A stretch of 64,000 nt of DNA from Paucihalobacter ruber (GTDB lineage: Bacteria > Bacteroidota > Bacteroidia > Flavobacteriales > Flavobacteriaceae), in the NCBI RefSeq assembly GCF_006494535.1, contig NZ_VHIQ01000004.1:353283-417282 (forward strand), read 5' to 3'. Below, piece by piece: positions 35,844 through 45,178 of the stretch. Every line of letters starts with the position of its first letter. Position 1 is the stretch's first letter. Below the pieces are notes generated by a model that saw nothing but the letters and a program-made list of their open reading frames with translations, was not told the origin of the DNA and searched no databases. Made by a program: the position numbers and the translations under genes.

Positions 35844-36761
35844 TTGAAAAAAATGAAAAGGTTCAACATACTGACTTTATTTTGCAAGAAACTTACAACC
35901 TTGTCCTTCAATCTAAAACGAAAAGTAGAAATTGCTGTTATCTCAGATGTTCATCTTGGTACCTACGGATGTAAAGCAAAACATTTGCTCACCTATTTAA
36001 ACAGCATCGAACCAAAGAAATTGGTTTTAAACGGCGATATTGTAGATATCTGGCAGTTTAGCAAACGATACTTTCCAAAATCTCATCTCAGAGTCATCAA
36101 AAAAATTATAGATATGGCAGCCGATGGTACCGAAGTGATTTATATTACAGGCAACCATGACGAAATGCTGAGAAAGTTCAGTGATACAAGTATTGGAAAT
36201 ATTTCTATTGTTGACAAAGTGGTACTAGAATTAGACAACAAAAAGAAAGCCTGGATTTTTCACGGTGATGTATTTGATATTTCTATTCAAAACGCTAAGT
36301 GGTTAGCTAAATTGGGCGGCTATGGTTACGATTTGCTCATTTTATTGAATGGTATAGTGAATTGGATTTTGGAACGATTAGGAAAAGAACGCTATTCTCT
36401 TTCTAAGAAAATTAAAAACAGCGTTAAATCTGCCGTTAAGTATGTAAATGATTTTGAACAAGTAGCAGCCGATTTGGCCATAGATAAAGGTTATGATTAC
36501 GTGATTTGCGGCCATATTCACCAGCCAAAAATAGAGGTTAAAGAAAACAAACACGGTAAAACTACGTATTTAAATTCGGGCGACTGGGTTGAAAATTTTA
36601 CAGCACTTGAATACCAGTTTAAACGCTGGAAAATATATAATTACAATAGCGATAAACTTTCACCGTTTTTTGCTGACGAAGATATTAAAGAAATGGAGAT
36701 TAAAGATTTGGTGGCTGCCATCACTATTTTTAATCCTTCTGAAACGAAATCATTAGACTAA
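35844..36761 (+). CDS. LpxH-like metallophosphoesterase
   Basis: A 305-residue calcineurin-type phosphoesterase with DVHLG (DxH), NGDIVDIW (GD), ITGNHDEM (GNHD), HGDVFD and GHIHQP (GHxH), all in LpxH order. The family cleaves UDP-2,3-diacylglucosamine in lipid A synthesis, or related substrates in Bacteroidota. Family members usually begin near KVEIAVISDVHLG, so the first 25 residues here may be an unneeded extension. The start could be the second ATG or a TTG about 20 codons on. The last 9 bases overlap the convergent dehydrogenase gene. Confidence 0.85.
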   Translation: MKKMKRFNILTLFCKKLTTLSFNLKRKVEIAVISDVHLGTYGCKAKHLLTYLNSIEPKKLVLNGDIVDIWQFSKRYFPKSHLRVIKKIIDMAADGTEVIYITGNHDEMLRKFSDTSIGNISIVDKVVLELDNKKKAWIFHGDVFDISIQNAKWLAKLGGYGYDLLILLNGIVNWILERLGKERYSLSKKIKNSVKSAVKYVNDFEQVAADLAIDKGYDYVICGHIHQPKIEVKENKHGKTTYLNSGDWVENFTALEYQFKRWKIYNYNSDKLSPFFADEDIKEMEIKDLVAAITIFNPSETKSLD

Positions 36762-39668
36762 GGCGTTTTTTAAAATACTAACCGGATGCAGTGCCTGTTT
36801 TTCGGTACCATCTAAAATTTGATGTCTGCAGCTGGTACCATTTGCAGCTATAATAGTATTGGGTGTTGCTTTTCTTACTGCCGGAAACAAAGTTTGTTCG
36901 CCAATTTGCATGCTAATTTTGAAGTGCTCCTTTTCATATCCAAAACTGCCTGCCATGCCACAGCAACCACTGGGTATAAGGGTTACTTTGAAATTATCCG
37001 GAAGATTGAGGATTTTAAAAGTATCAGACGATTTTCCCAAGGCTTTTTGATAACAATGGGTATGAATTTTGATAATTTTCGCCTCAGAGGTAAATTGCTC
37101 TTTTTTGATGTTACCTATTTCAATTTCAGCTGCTAAAAACTCTTCAATTAAAAATACATTTTTAGACAGTTCTTTGGCCGAATCCAGATCATCAGCCAAT
37201 CTTAAATAATCGTCTCTAAAACTCAATATTGCCGAAGGTTCAAGTCCAATAAGCGGCGTTTCTGAGGTGACAAGAGATTTAAACAATTCGATGTTTTTGT
37301 TGGTGTATATTTTAGCTTGTTCCAGCAAACCTTTTGAAATCATAGCCCTGCCAGATTCAACATTATTTAAAATAATGACTCTATAATTAAGCTTTGCAAG
37401 TAGTTCTAATGCATCTATTCCTATTTGACTGTCTAAGTGATTTGTAAACTCGTCATTAAAGAAATAAACAGTTTTTATAAAATTTTTATCTAGTTGACTA
37501 TAAAGTTTTTTAAAGTATTTATCTAAAGTTATAGTTGATATTTTTGGTAAACTCCGTTCCCCGGCAATTCCACCAGTTTTTTTGATAATGTTAGAAGAGA
37601 TTGAATTACTTAAAAAGAAATTCGACAATTTAGGAGTTACACTTAATATCTGATTAACTCGGTTATTGTATGCAAACAACTTGCTTTTAAACGGCACACC
37701 ATTTATCTTTTGATATTGGTATTGAAACTCTGCTTTGAGTGCAGCTACATCTACACTACTAGGGCATTCGGTGGCACAGGCCTTACAACTTAAACATAAA
37801 TCAAATACTTCTTTTAGTTCTTGATGGTTAAATTTATTAGGCTGAGTAGATTGGGTTAAAAATTCTCTCAAAGCATTAGCTCTGGCGCGGGTGGTATCTT
37901 TTTCGTTTAATGTAGCGCGGTAACTTGGGCACATAGTGCCACCAAACTCGGGCAATTTTCTGCAATCACCCGATCCGTTGCACTTTTCGGCCTCTCGAAG
38001 AATTCCTTGTGAGCTTTCAAAATTTAAAATTGTATCAATTTCAGGATGTTTAATTTTTGATGAATACCGTAAATTGGTATCCATAGGTTTCGGGTCTATA
38101 ATTTTTCCCGGATTGAAGATGTTATGCGGATCAAAAACATTCTTAATTTGTTTGAGAATTGCATAATTATCCTCGCCTATCACCATAGGTATAAACTCTG
38201 AGCGCACAATTCCATCGCCGTGCTCACCACTCATTGAACCATTATATTTTTTTACTAAACGCGCAACATCGGTGGTGATTTTTCTAAAAAGAATGACGTC
38301 TTCCTTTTGTTTTAAATTTAAAATAGGTCGCAAATGCAATTCACCGGCGCCGGCATGGGCATAATAAACAGCTTCCTGATTGTAGGAAGTCATTAACCGT
38401 GTAAATTCCCTAATGTAACTTGCCAAATCTTCAATAGCTACGGCAGTATCTTCAATGCAAGCCACCGTTTTATTATCGCCAATGATATTGCCGAGCAGCC
38501 CGAGACCTGCTTTACGCAATTCAATTGATTTATCAATATCGTCATCTCTTAAAACAGGATACGCATAACTCAAGTTCAAAATTTGAACGAGTTCAACAAA
38601 ATCATTGATTTGTTTGTTTAAATCTTCTTCGGAAGAAGCTCTGAGTTCACAAAGTAAAATAGCTTTCGGATTGCCTTCGATAAAGCTTCTGTTTTGTTGT
38701 TGTGTTTTATTGTGTTTGGTGAGGTTTAAAATAGTATCATCCATCATTTCACAACTGTATAAATTGTGCTTCATAATTGGTGCAACGGCATCCATGCAAG
38801 CATCTATACTATTAAAATGAAGGGCTACTATTGCTTGTGAATTTGGAGGTAAATCGTCTAATTGCAGAGTGATTTGCGTGGTAAATGCCAGCGTTCCTTC
38901 ACTACCACTAAGCAATTTACACATGTTAAACGGTTTGTTCGATTCAATGTTAAAAACTTCAGAATCTATCAATTCGTCTATGGCATAACCGTTGTTTCTT
39001 CTGTGAATTTTGGCTTTAGGAAAGCCATTTTTTATCTGCTTCTGAATCTTTTCCGAACAAAGCGATTGGTATATGGTTTCGTATATTTTACCTTCCAGTG
39101 TATGCTCTTGACGTTTTTTATTAAAGGTGTTTTTTGGTATTTGTGAAAATAAAACCTCAGAACCATCGCTTAACACAGTTTTCAGTTCTATGACTTTATC
39201 TCTGGTAACACCGTATTTTATAGAGGTAGTTCCCGATGAATTATTCCCAACCATTCCACCAATCATGCAGCGGTTAGAGGTTGAAGTATTCGGACCAAAA
39301 AACAAACCATAAGGCTTGAGGTAATTATTAAGTACATCTCTAACCACACCGGGTTGTACAGTTACCGTTTTACTCTTGATATCAACCGAGATAATTTTAT
39401 TAAAATATTTTGAAACATCAACCACGATACCATCTCCAACGCATTGCCCTGCAAGGGATGTTCCGGCAGTTCTGGGAATTAATGACGTTTTATTTGTTTT
39501 AGCAAACTCGATAAGTGTTTTAATGTCTTCTATATTCTTCGGATAAGCCACAGCCAGAGGTAATGACCTGTAAACCGAGGCATCGGTAGCGTAAATAATT
39601 TTGCTTAAATCATCAACGAGGAGTTCTCCGTTGAACAATGATTTTAATTTATCAAGGTTTGAATTCAT
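36753..39668 (-). CDS. FAD-linked oxidase fused to Fe-S (GlcD/GlcF-like) dehydrogenase
   Basis: A 971-residue two-in-one enzyme. Residues about 15-530 are a GlcD-like FAD oxidase: the FAD_binding_4 segment PRTAGTSLAGQCVGDGIVVDVSKYF and the C-terminal oxidase motif GAGELHLRPIL, then SGEHGDGIVRSEFIPM. Residues about 540-971 are the GlcF/DLD iron-sulfur part with CLSCKACATECPSSVD, a CHEC-like HTHCYQKALGK and PSGCCGMAGSFGYEKEHF (CCG domain). It should oxidise a 2-hydroxyacid, most likely D-lactate or glycolate, and pass electrons to quinone. It converges on the phosphoesterase gene with a 9-base overlap. Confidence 0.9.
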   Translation of the reverse strand: MNSNLDKLKSLFNGELLVDDLSKIIYATDASVYRSLPLAVAYPKNIEDIKTLIEFAKTNKTSLIPRTAGTSLAGQCVGDGIVVDVSKYFNKIISVDIKSKTVTVQPGVVRDVLNNYLKPYGLFFGPNTSTSNRCMIGGMVGNNSSGTTSIKYGVTRDKVIELKTVLSDGSEVLFSQIPKNTFNKKRQEHTLEGKIYETIYQSLCSEKIQKQIKNGFPKAKIHRRNNGYAIDELIDSEVFNIESNKPFNMCKLLSGSEGTLAFTTQITLQLDDLPPNSQAIVALHFNSIDACMDAVAPIMKHNLYSCEMMDDTILNLTKHNKTQQQNRSFIEGNPKAILLCELRASSEEDLNKQINDFVELVQILNLSYAYPVLRDDDIDKSIELRKAGLGLLGNIIGDNKTVACIEDTAVAIEDLASYIREFTRLMTSYNQEAVYYAHAGAGELHLRPILNLKQKEDVILFRKITTDVARLVKKYNGSMSGEHGDGIVRSEFIPMVIGEDNYAILKQIKNVFDPHNIFNPGKIIDPKPMDTNLRYSSKIKHPEIDTILNFESSQGILREAEKCNGSGDCRKLPEFGGTMCPSYRATLNEKDTTRARANALREFLTQSTQPNKFNHQELKEVFDLCLSCKACATECPSSVDVAALKAEFQYQYQKINGVPFKSKLFAYNNRVNQILSVTPKLSNFFLSNSISSNIIKKTGGIAGERSLPKISTITLDKYFKKLYSQLDKNFIKTVYFFNDEFTNHLDSQIGIDALELLAKLNYRVIILNNVESGRAMISKGLLEQAKIYTNKNIELFKSLVTSETPLIGLEPSAILSFRDDYLRLADDLDSAKELSKNVFLIEEFLAAEIEIGNIKKEQFTSEAKIIKIHTHCYQKALGKSSDTFKILNLPDNFKVTLIPSGCCGMAGSFGYEKEHFKISMQIGEQTLFPAVRKATPNTIIAANGTSCRHQILDGTEKQALHPVSILKNALV

Positions 39669-39751
39669 TTACTAATCAAAACAAGTAATTGTATGGCCTA
39701 AAGATATTAATTAGAAATAGATAATAAACCCTAAATCATAATAGATTTGGC

Positions 39752-39759
39752 TATTTTTG
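39752..39759 (+). promoter_or_regulatory. -7 box of the outer-membrane protein gene
   Basis: TATTTTTG is an exact TAnnTTTG box. It predicts a start site near 39766, which rules out the in-frame start codon at 39757 and supports the ATG at 39802. Confidence 0.5.
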
Positions 39760-39801
39760 TGTTATCTTTATAAAATACTTAACCTTTTAAATTATCATTT
39801 T

Positions 39802-40278
39802 ATGAAAAAAATAATATTAGTATTTATTGCATGTATTGGGTTGTCATTTACAGCTGAAGCGCAAGATATTGCCGATAATGCCATTGGATTGAGATTAGGT
39901 GGCGGCGACGGATTTGGAACTGAGGTTTCCTATCAAAGATTTTTGGGCGGTAACAATCGTTTAGAAGTTGATTTAGGTTGGAGAAGCGGTGATAACTTTG
40001 ATGGTTTTAAACTTATTGGATTGTATCAATGGGTTTGGTTGTTAGACGGTGATTTTAACTGGTATGCAGGCGTTGGTGGTGGTTTAGGCTCTTACTCTTA
40101 TGACAATGGAAATTCAGATAGTGAAGCCTTTGCAGTGGCCGCCGGTAACATTGGTATTGAATACAGTTTTGATATACCGTTAATGTTGTCATTAGATTTT
40201 AGACCAGAGCTGGGTTTTGGAAACATTAATAACGATTTAAATTTTGATATAGCACTTGGTATTAGATACCAGTTTTAA
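39802..40278 (+). CDS. Small outer-membrane beta-barrel protein
   Basis: A 158-residue protein with a signal peptide (MKKIILVFIACIGLSFTAEAQ) and about eight amphipathic strands alternating Gly, aromatic and charged residues, ending in the outer-membrane signature YQF. The strand pattern (GLRLGGGDGFGTEVSYQRF, then DFNWYAGVGGGLGSYSYDNG) resembles OmpW or the OmpA-barrel family. The function is unknown: a small channel, adhesion or stress factor. It is monocistronic between a good -7 box and a bidirectional terminator. Confidence 0.85.
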   Translation: MKKIILVFIACIGLSFTAEAQDIADNAIGLRLGGGDGFGTEVSYQRFLGGNNRLEVDLGWRSGDNFDGFKLIGLYQWVWLLDGDFNWYAGVGGGLGSYSYDNGNSDSEAFAVAAGNIGIEYSFDIPLMLSLDFRPELGFGNINNDLNFDIALGIRYQF

Positions 40279-40301
40279 CTGAATAAGAATCGAATACTAA
40301 G

Positions 40302-40328
40302 GTCCGTTGTAATGCAACGGACTTTTTT
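40302..40328. terminator. Terminator between the barrel protein and bshA
   Basis: GTCCGTTG (40302-40309) pairs with 40315-40322, and six T follow on the plus strand. It ends on the bshA stop codon. On the minus strand the trailing U-tract is weak, so it serves the plus-strand gene primarily. Confidence 0.8.
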
Positions 40329-41466
40329 ATATCAAGGCAGCAATATCTTTTAATGCCTGTTTGTAAATCGCTTCATATTTTGGAACAATTTTATGGATGT
40401 TGTATATTGAAGCCTGGTTTTTAGCATTTAACTTAAATTGTTTTAGATCTTCTGGGCGTTTTAAAATTTTAAGGGCGTTTTTAGACATATCTTCTATATC
40501 ATTAACATTGCTTAAAAATCCTGAATAACCTTGCTTGTTAACCTCAGGAATACCTCCGGCGTTGGTTGAGATTACCGGTACGCCAAAAGCCATAGCCTCA
40601 AGGGCTGCCAAGCCAAAACTTTCGCTAATAGATGGCAATAAAAACAAATCTGAAAAACATAATATTTTATCGATTTCATTGCTGTTTCCAAAAAAGACAA
40701 CCTTGTTTTCGATGCCTAATTTTTTACATAGTAATTCGGCAGGTTCGCGTTCCGGCCCGTCTCCAACCATCATTAATTTAGCCGGAATTTCTTTTTGAAT
40801 ATTATTAAAAATTTGAATAACATCAGGAATTTGCTTCACCTTTCTAAAGTTACTGATATGTGTAATAATACGTTCATGATCTTTGGCCATCAAGGTACGC
40901 TGACAGTCGGTGAAATTGGGTTGATGCCGATCTAAATCAATGAAATTAGGCACGACATGAATCTCTTTTTTTACTTTAAAAATACGTTGTGTTTGTGCTT
41001 TTAAATCTTCGGAAACTGCGGTGACGGCATCAGATTTATTGATACTAAAGGTAACAGCCGGTTTGTAAACAGGATGACTGCCTACCAAGGTGATATCGGT
41101 ACCGTGTAAGGTAGTAACAACCGGAATATGAATACCTTCTTCTTTTAATATTTGTTTGGCCATATATGCTGCATAGGCATGTGGTATAGCGTAATGTACA
41201 TGAAGTAATTCAATTTGATGTAACCTTGCCATATCAACAATTTTGCTGGACAAAGCCAACTCGTAAGGCTGATATAAAAACAATGGATATTCCGGTACGT
41301 GAACCTCGTGATAATGTACATTTTTACTTAAGGAGTCTAATCTAACCGGCTGATTATAGGTGATAAAATGTATTTCGTGACCTTTTTTGGCTAATTCCAT
41401 TCCGAGTTCTGTTGCTACAACACCACTGCCGCCGAAGGTTGGATAACAAACTATTCCTATTCTCAT
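40327..41466 (-). CDS. bshA: N-acetyl-alpha-D-glucosaminyl L-malate synthase (bacillithiol)
   Basis: A 379-residue GT4 glycosyltransferase that matches BshA: the start MRIGIVCYPTFGGSGVVATELG, VHYAIPHAYAAYMAKQIL, TLHGTDITLVGSHP, VPNFIDLDRHQP and the C-terminal GPEREPAELLCKKLGIENKVVFFG, then SESFGLAALEAMAFGVPVISTNAGGIPEV. It joins UDP-GlcNAc and L-malate, the first step to the thiol bacillithiol. Its presence indicates that the low-molecular-weight thiol of this cell is probably bacillithiol. BshB and BshC are not in this window. Confidence 0.94.
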   Translation of the reverse strand: MRIGIVCYPTFGGSGVVATELGMELAKKGHEIHFITYNQPVRLDSLSKNVHYHEVHVPEYPLFLYQPYELALSSKIVDMARLHQIELLHVHYAIPHAYAAYMAKQILKEEGIHIPVVTTLHGTDITLVGSHPVYKPAVTFSINKSDAVTAVSEDLKAQTQRIFKVKKEIHVVPNFIDLDRHQPNFTDCQRTLMAKDHERIITHISNFRKVKQIPDVIQIFNNIQKEIPAKLMMVGDGPEREPAELLCKKLGIENKVVFFGNSNEIDKILCFSDLFLLPSISESFGLAALEAMAFGVPVISTNAGGIPEVNKQGYSGFLSNVNDIEDMSKNALKILKRPEDLKQFKLNAKNQASIYNIHKIVPKYEAIYKQALKDIAALI

Positions 41467-41480
41467 AATCTCTACTTTCT

Positions 41481-44396
41481 TTAATCTTTTATAATAGCAT
41501 CGTAAATATACTGCTGAATATCTGTTCTAATGCTTTCTTTTAACAATAAGTTGGTGGTGGCCTTTGGATAGGTTCTGTTAGCCAAAAACACATAAACGAT
41601 ATCTTCTTCGGGATCTGCCCAGGCGTATGTTCCTGTAAAACCTGAGTGGCCAAAGCTTGTCATTGATAAACAGCCACAGGTTGGACCTACATCGCCCAAC
41701 TGAGGCTTATCAAAACCAACACCTCTTCTATTGTTGTTGATACAAAAATGACATTTATTAAATTCTTCAAATGTATATTCATTAAAATACTGCCTATCGC
41801 CGTAACTGCCTTTTTGCAAAAACATTTGCATGATTTTGGCAATATCATTGGCGTTGCTAAAAACTCCTGCATGGCCACCAACACCGTTTTGCATTGCAGC
41901 AGCCATGTCATGTACATGGCCATGTACGGTTTGGTACCTGAAATAATCGTCTTCTTCGGTTGGTAGAATTTCGGTTAAATCAAATTTCTCAAGTGGATGA
42001 TAGGTCGTGTAATTGGCACCCAAAGGTTGATAAAAATGATTTTGAACCAATTCAGCTAACGATTGATTGTAGTGATATTCTAAATACTTTTTTAGAATAA
42101 AATAGGGTAAATCACTGTATCTATACTGCAATCTTCCCAATAAATCACTGTCTTTAATGGTATTATTGATACTATCTAAGTAATCACTCCTCATGTATAA
42201 ATCTGGTGCTACAAATACATTAAAATTCTCATCTTTAATTTTTCTGTAGTATTTAGAAGATGGTTTTTTATTTGCGTCCAAGGTTGCAGTGTAAAAAGGA
42301 ATCCATGGTTTTAATTGCGCGAAATGCGACAACATATTTTTAAGTGTAATATTAGCTTTATTGCTGCCTTTATATTCGGGTAAAATTTCTTGTAATTTGG
42401 TATCTAAATTAATGACACCTTGTTCGTGTAACTCCATGATTAAAGGTGTGGTAGCTACAATTTTTGTAATAGAAGCTATGTCGAATAAATCGGTGTCTTT
42501 TACGGGTCTTTTTTTATCATAGGTATGATAACCGAAGGTTTTGTTGTAGAATACCTTGCCTTTTCTGGCAATCACCAATTGAATACCGGGCGTCATTTTT
42601 TGATCAACAGCACGTTGAGCTGTAGCATCTATTTTTGCCAATAGTTGAGAATTCATACCAACACTTTCGGGTAAGCCATAGCTTAAATTATTGAGAGCTT
42701 TTAGCTGAATACCATTTCCTGCGTTAAAATAACTACCTGCCGAAACCGGCAATGTACCTTTCGCATCAATGGCTCCAAAGATTAATTGTGCCGATTTTTC
42801 CTGCTCAACCTTTCCATTTTGATAACTCACAACAATACTTTCAATATTTTCGTGTGTTTTTAAATCTAGTAAGCTATAGGGATTTGCAAAAATATTGAGT
42901 ATAACATTATTGGTTCTGGCAATTTCATAGAGCCAAACCAATTCTCTATCTGAGAACTTATAACTACGCCAAGGATTGTCACTCGATTTATGAAGTCCCA
43001 CAACTACCGTGTTATAATTTTTCAATTTATTAAGTAACTCATCTAATTTATCGGCTTTTACCTCGTCTACTTTCGCGTATTTTTTTAGCTGATTTAAAAA
43101 GTAAGATCCATCGGCATTACCCATTTTTACATAAGCTATTTTTTTTGTTTCCAGTTGTTTTATCGGAAGGATTTGCTGGGCATTTTTTACGACTGTAATG
43201 GCGTTTTCAGTCAGTTTTTCGTAGAGTAAATCGTCTTCTAACCTATTTAAATCTTTGATAAGATTTTCAATTTTTACAGGTTGATAACTATGTAAGCCAA
43301 GTTTATATTTGGCCATTAAAATTTTCTTTACGGAATGTTCTAATCGTATTTCATCAAATAAACCATTGTTTAAAGCTTGCGAAATTTTAGCAACCGCCAG
43401 TTTGACGTTTTCTGAAATAAGCAAAACATCATTTCCTGCCAAAAAAGCAGCCAAATCTATATCTCCCGGCGTACTAAAATTTGAAGCGCCCTTCATGTTT
43501 AAGGCATCGGTAAATATCAAGCCTTCAAAACATAAACTGTCTTTTAAAATATTGGTGACAATATGTTTTGAAATAGAAGACGGATAACCGGCACGAGATT
43601 CCAAAGCAGGAACATTTAGGTGCGCGACCATCACGCTACTTAAGCCTTTTTTAATAAGTTCTCTATATGGATATAACTCAACCGAATCAATACGTTGTGC
43701 CGAAAAACTAATGGTTGGTAAGGTTTTATGCGAATCGCTATCGGTATCGCCATGCCCCGGAAAATGCTTAGCATTGGCCAATACGCCGGCACCTTGCATA
43801 CCCTTCATAAAAGCGAGCGATTGTCTGGTGATGCGATCTCTGTCTTCACCAAACGAACGATTCCCGATAATCGGATTGATGGGATTGGTATTAATATCAA
43901 CTACCGGTGCAAAATTAAAATGCACGCCCAATCGCTTACAATGTTCTCCTATGTGTTTTCCGGTTTGCTCAATTAAGGCGTCATTTTTAATGGCTCCTAA
44001 GGTCATATTCCACGGAAAAGCGTAAGTAGAATCCAATCGCATACTCAAACCCCATTCGGCATCCATACCAACCAATAACGGAATTTTTGATGCCTTTTGT
44101 AACTCGTTGTTCAATTTAGCCTGACGAACCGGACCACCTTTTGAAAAAATAACACCACCAATGTGCTGCTCTTTTACGAGTTGTAAAATTTCATTTTTAT
44201 GTGCAACGCCTTTATCTGAAAATACCTGAACCATAAATAATTGGCCTATTTTCTCTTCTAAAGTCATGTTATTATAAATACTGTCAACCCAAATTTTCTG
44301 GGCCTCAACATCTTTTGACTTCAACGGATTTTCTTGCGCTAAAGAGCCTGTAACAAATAACAGTATTAAAAAATATAATATGGTTTTGGGGTACAT
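41481..44396 (-). CDS. GH3 beta-N-acetylglucosaminidase fused to beta-lactamase-family serine hydrolase
   Basis: A 971-residue exported protein (signal peptide 1-20, ending SLAQ). Residues about 25-600 are glycoside hydrolase family 3 of the NagZ type with KHFPGHGDTDSDSHKTLP (about 205-222), the loop carrying the Asp-His catalytic pair typical of NagZ, then a second GH3 domain. Residues about 610-971 form a class-C beta-lactamase/esterase fold with SITK (SxxK, about 641), YSD (tyrosine motif, about 760) and HSGFTG (HxG motif, about 914). It probably handles peptidoglycan fragments in the periplasm. It starts 15 bases upstream of bshA and may be cotranscribed with it. Confidence 0.92.
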   Translation of the reverse strand: MYPKTILYFLILLFVTGSLAQENPLKSKDVEAQKIWVDSIYNNMTLEEKIGQLFMVQVFSDKGVAHKNEILQLVKEQHIGGVIFSKGGPVRQAKLNNELQKASKIPLLVGMDAEWGLSMRLDSTYAFPWNMTLGAIKNDALIEQTGKHIGEHCKRLGVHFNFAPVVDINTNPINPIIGNRSFGEDRDRITRQSLAFMKGMQGAGVLANAKHFPGHGDTDSDSHKTLPTISFSAQRIDSVELYPYRELIKKGLSSVMVAHLNVPALESRAGYPSSISKHIVTNILKDSLCFEGLIFTDALNMKGASNFSTPGDIDLAAFLAGNDVLLISENVKLAVAKISQALNNGLFDEIRLEHSVKKILMAKYKLGLHSYQPVKIENLIKDLNRLEDDLLYEKLTENAITVVKNAQQILPIKQLETKKIAYVKMGNADGSYFLNQLKKYAKVDEVKADKLDELLNKLKNYNTVVVGLHKSSDNPWRSYKFSDRELVWLYEIARTNNVILNIFANPYSLLDLKTHENIESIVVSYQNGKVEQEKSAQLIFGAIDAKGTLPVSAGSYFNAGNGIQLKALNNLSYGLPESVGMNSQLLAKIDATAQRAVDQKMTPGIQLVIARKGKVFYNKTFGYHTYDKKRPVKDTDLFDIASITKIVATTPLIMELHEQGVINLDTKLQEILPEYKGSNKANITLKNMLSHFAQLKPWIPFYTATLDANKKPSSKYYRKIKDENFNVFVAPDLYMRSDYLDSINNTIKDSDLLGRLQYRYSDLPYFILKKYLEYHYNQSLAELVQNHFYQPLGANYTTYHPLEKFDLTEILPTEEDDYFRYQTVHGHVHDMAAAMQNGVGGHAGVFSNANDIAKIMQMFLQKGSYGDRQYFNEYTFEEFNKCHFCINNNRRGVGFDKPQLGDVGPTCGCLSMTSFGHSGFTGTYAWADPEEDIVYVFLANRTYPKATTNLLLKESIRTDIQQYIYDAIIKD

Positions 44397-44505
44397 TTGG
44401 AGGTGAAAATTAATAATGGATTAATAATTTGATGAAATTAATTGATAGCGGTATTTTAACCAACTACTCTAACATTAATTTATAAAGAACTTCATTAACA
44501 AAAAG

Positions 44506-44988
44506 CTAAAAAAAGCGGTTATGCCAGCTCTCATGTGCCGGAACTTCCCAAAATTCTTTAAACTCCCCTATGTTATTCACTAAATTATTGAAAACAATGG
44601 TATTAGCGCTTACAGCTTTTTCTTTGGCCATTTTTTTAAAATCTATTAAAGCTTTATAGGCAATATGCTCGCCTTGTTTGTAGGTAACATTCATTTTATC
44701 GAGTAAGTCAACATTATAGGCTTGTTCCAGTTGCTGAATAAAATGTACCGAAGCATCAATAGAACAACCTGTTGCGTAACTGCTATCCTGGTTTAAACCA
44801 ATAACAATAAAGCGATTATATTCAATTGTAAACCCGGCTTGTAAATCGCTGCCGTGGGCCGTCCACTGTGATAAAAACTGACTTAATTTGGATGAAATTT
44901 CGGTTTTTTCAGCTTCGTTAAAAGGTCGGTTACTTTGATAAATCCATATTCGGGCATTATCGGGAAGTGTATTAAAATCTACTATCAT
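44506..44988 (-). CDS. Conserved flavobacterial protein of unknown function
   Basis: A 160-residue soluble protein (MIVDFNTLPDNARIWIYQSNRPF) with a beta-alpha start, an aromatic-rich N-terminal half (FLSQWTAHGSDLQAGFTIEYNRFIVIGLNQDSSYATGCSIDASVHFIQQLE) and a helical C-terminal half. Homologues have been called ABC transporter ATPases, but no Walker motif is present, so that label is wrong for this one. It forms a single-gene unit. The composite hairpin at 45040-45144 lies just upstream of its start and could be in its leader. Confidence 0.8.
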   Translation of the reverse strand: MIVDFNTLPDNARIWIYQSNRPFNEAEKTEISSKLSQFLSQWTAHGSDLQAGFTIEYNRFIVIGLNQDSSYATGCSIDASVHFIQQLEQAYNVDLLDKMNVTYKQGEHIAYKALIDFKKMAKEKAVSANTIVFNNLVNNIGEFKEFWEVPAHESWHNRFF

Positions 44989-45039
44989 TTATGTCTTTTT
45001 ATTTTAAGAATATCAAAAGTCGTGCTAAGTTATTTAAAA

Positions 45040-45144
45040 TTTAAGTGGGATGAAACGCGCATGTACAAATTTTCTGCACACAGGTGCATGATTATCGTAG
45101 CGCGTTCCATCTGCCTGCCGGCAAGGCAGGTCTGACCACTTAAA
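45040..45144. repeat. Composite inverted repeat interrupted by a second palindrome
   Basis: A 21-base left arm (45040-45060) is mirrored by two right-arm pieces, 45100-45111 (11 of 12 bases pair) and 45136-45144 (9 of 9). The right arm is split by 24 bases (45112-45135) holding the palindrome CCTGCCGGCAAGGCAGG. The inner 39 bases form the loop. The structure looks like a mobile or REP-like palindrome that received a second insertion. Confidence 0.7.
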
Positions 45145-45178
45145 AACAATAAAAATAAACAGATGAAAACTAAATAAT

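Noticed and set aside
44506-44988. Possible ABC transporter ATPase label
   Set aside because: No Walker A, Walker B or signature motif is present; kept as unknown.
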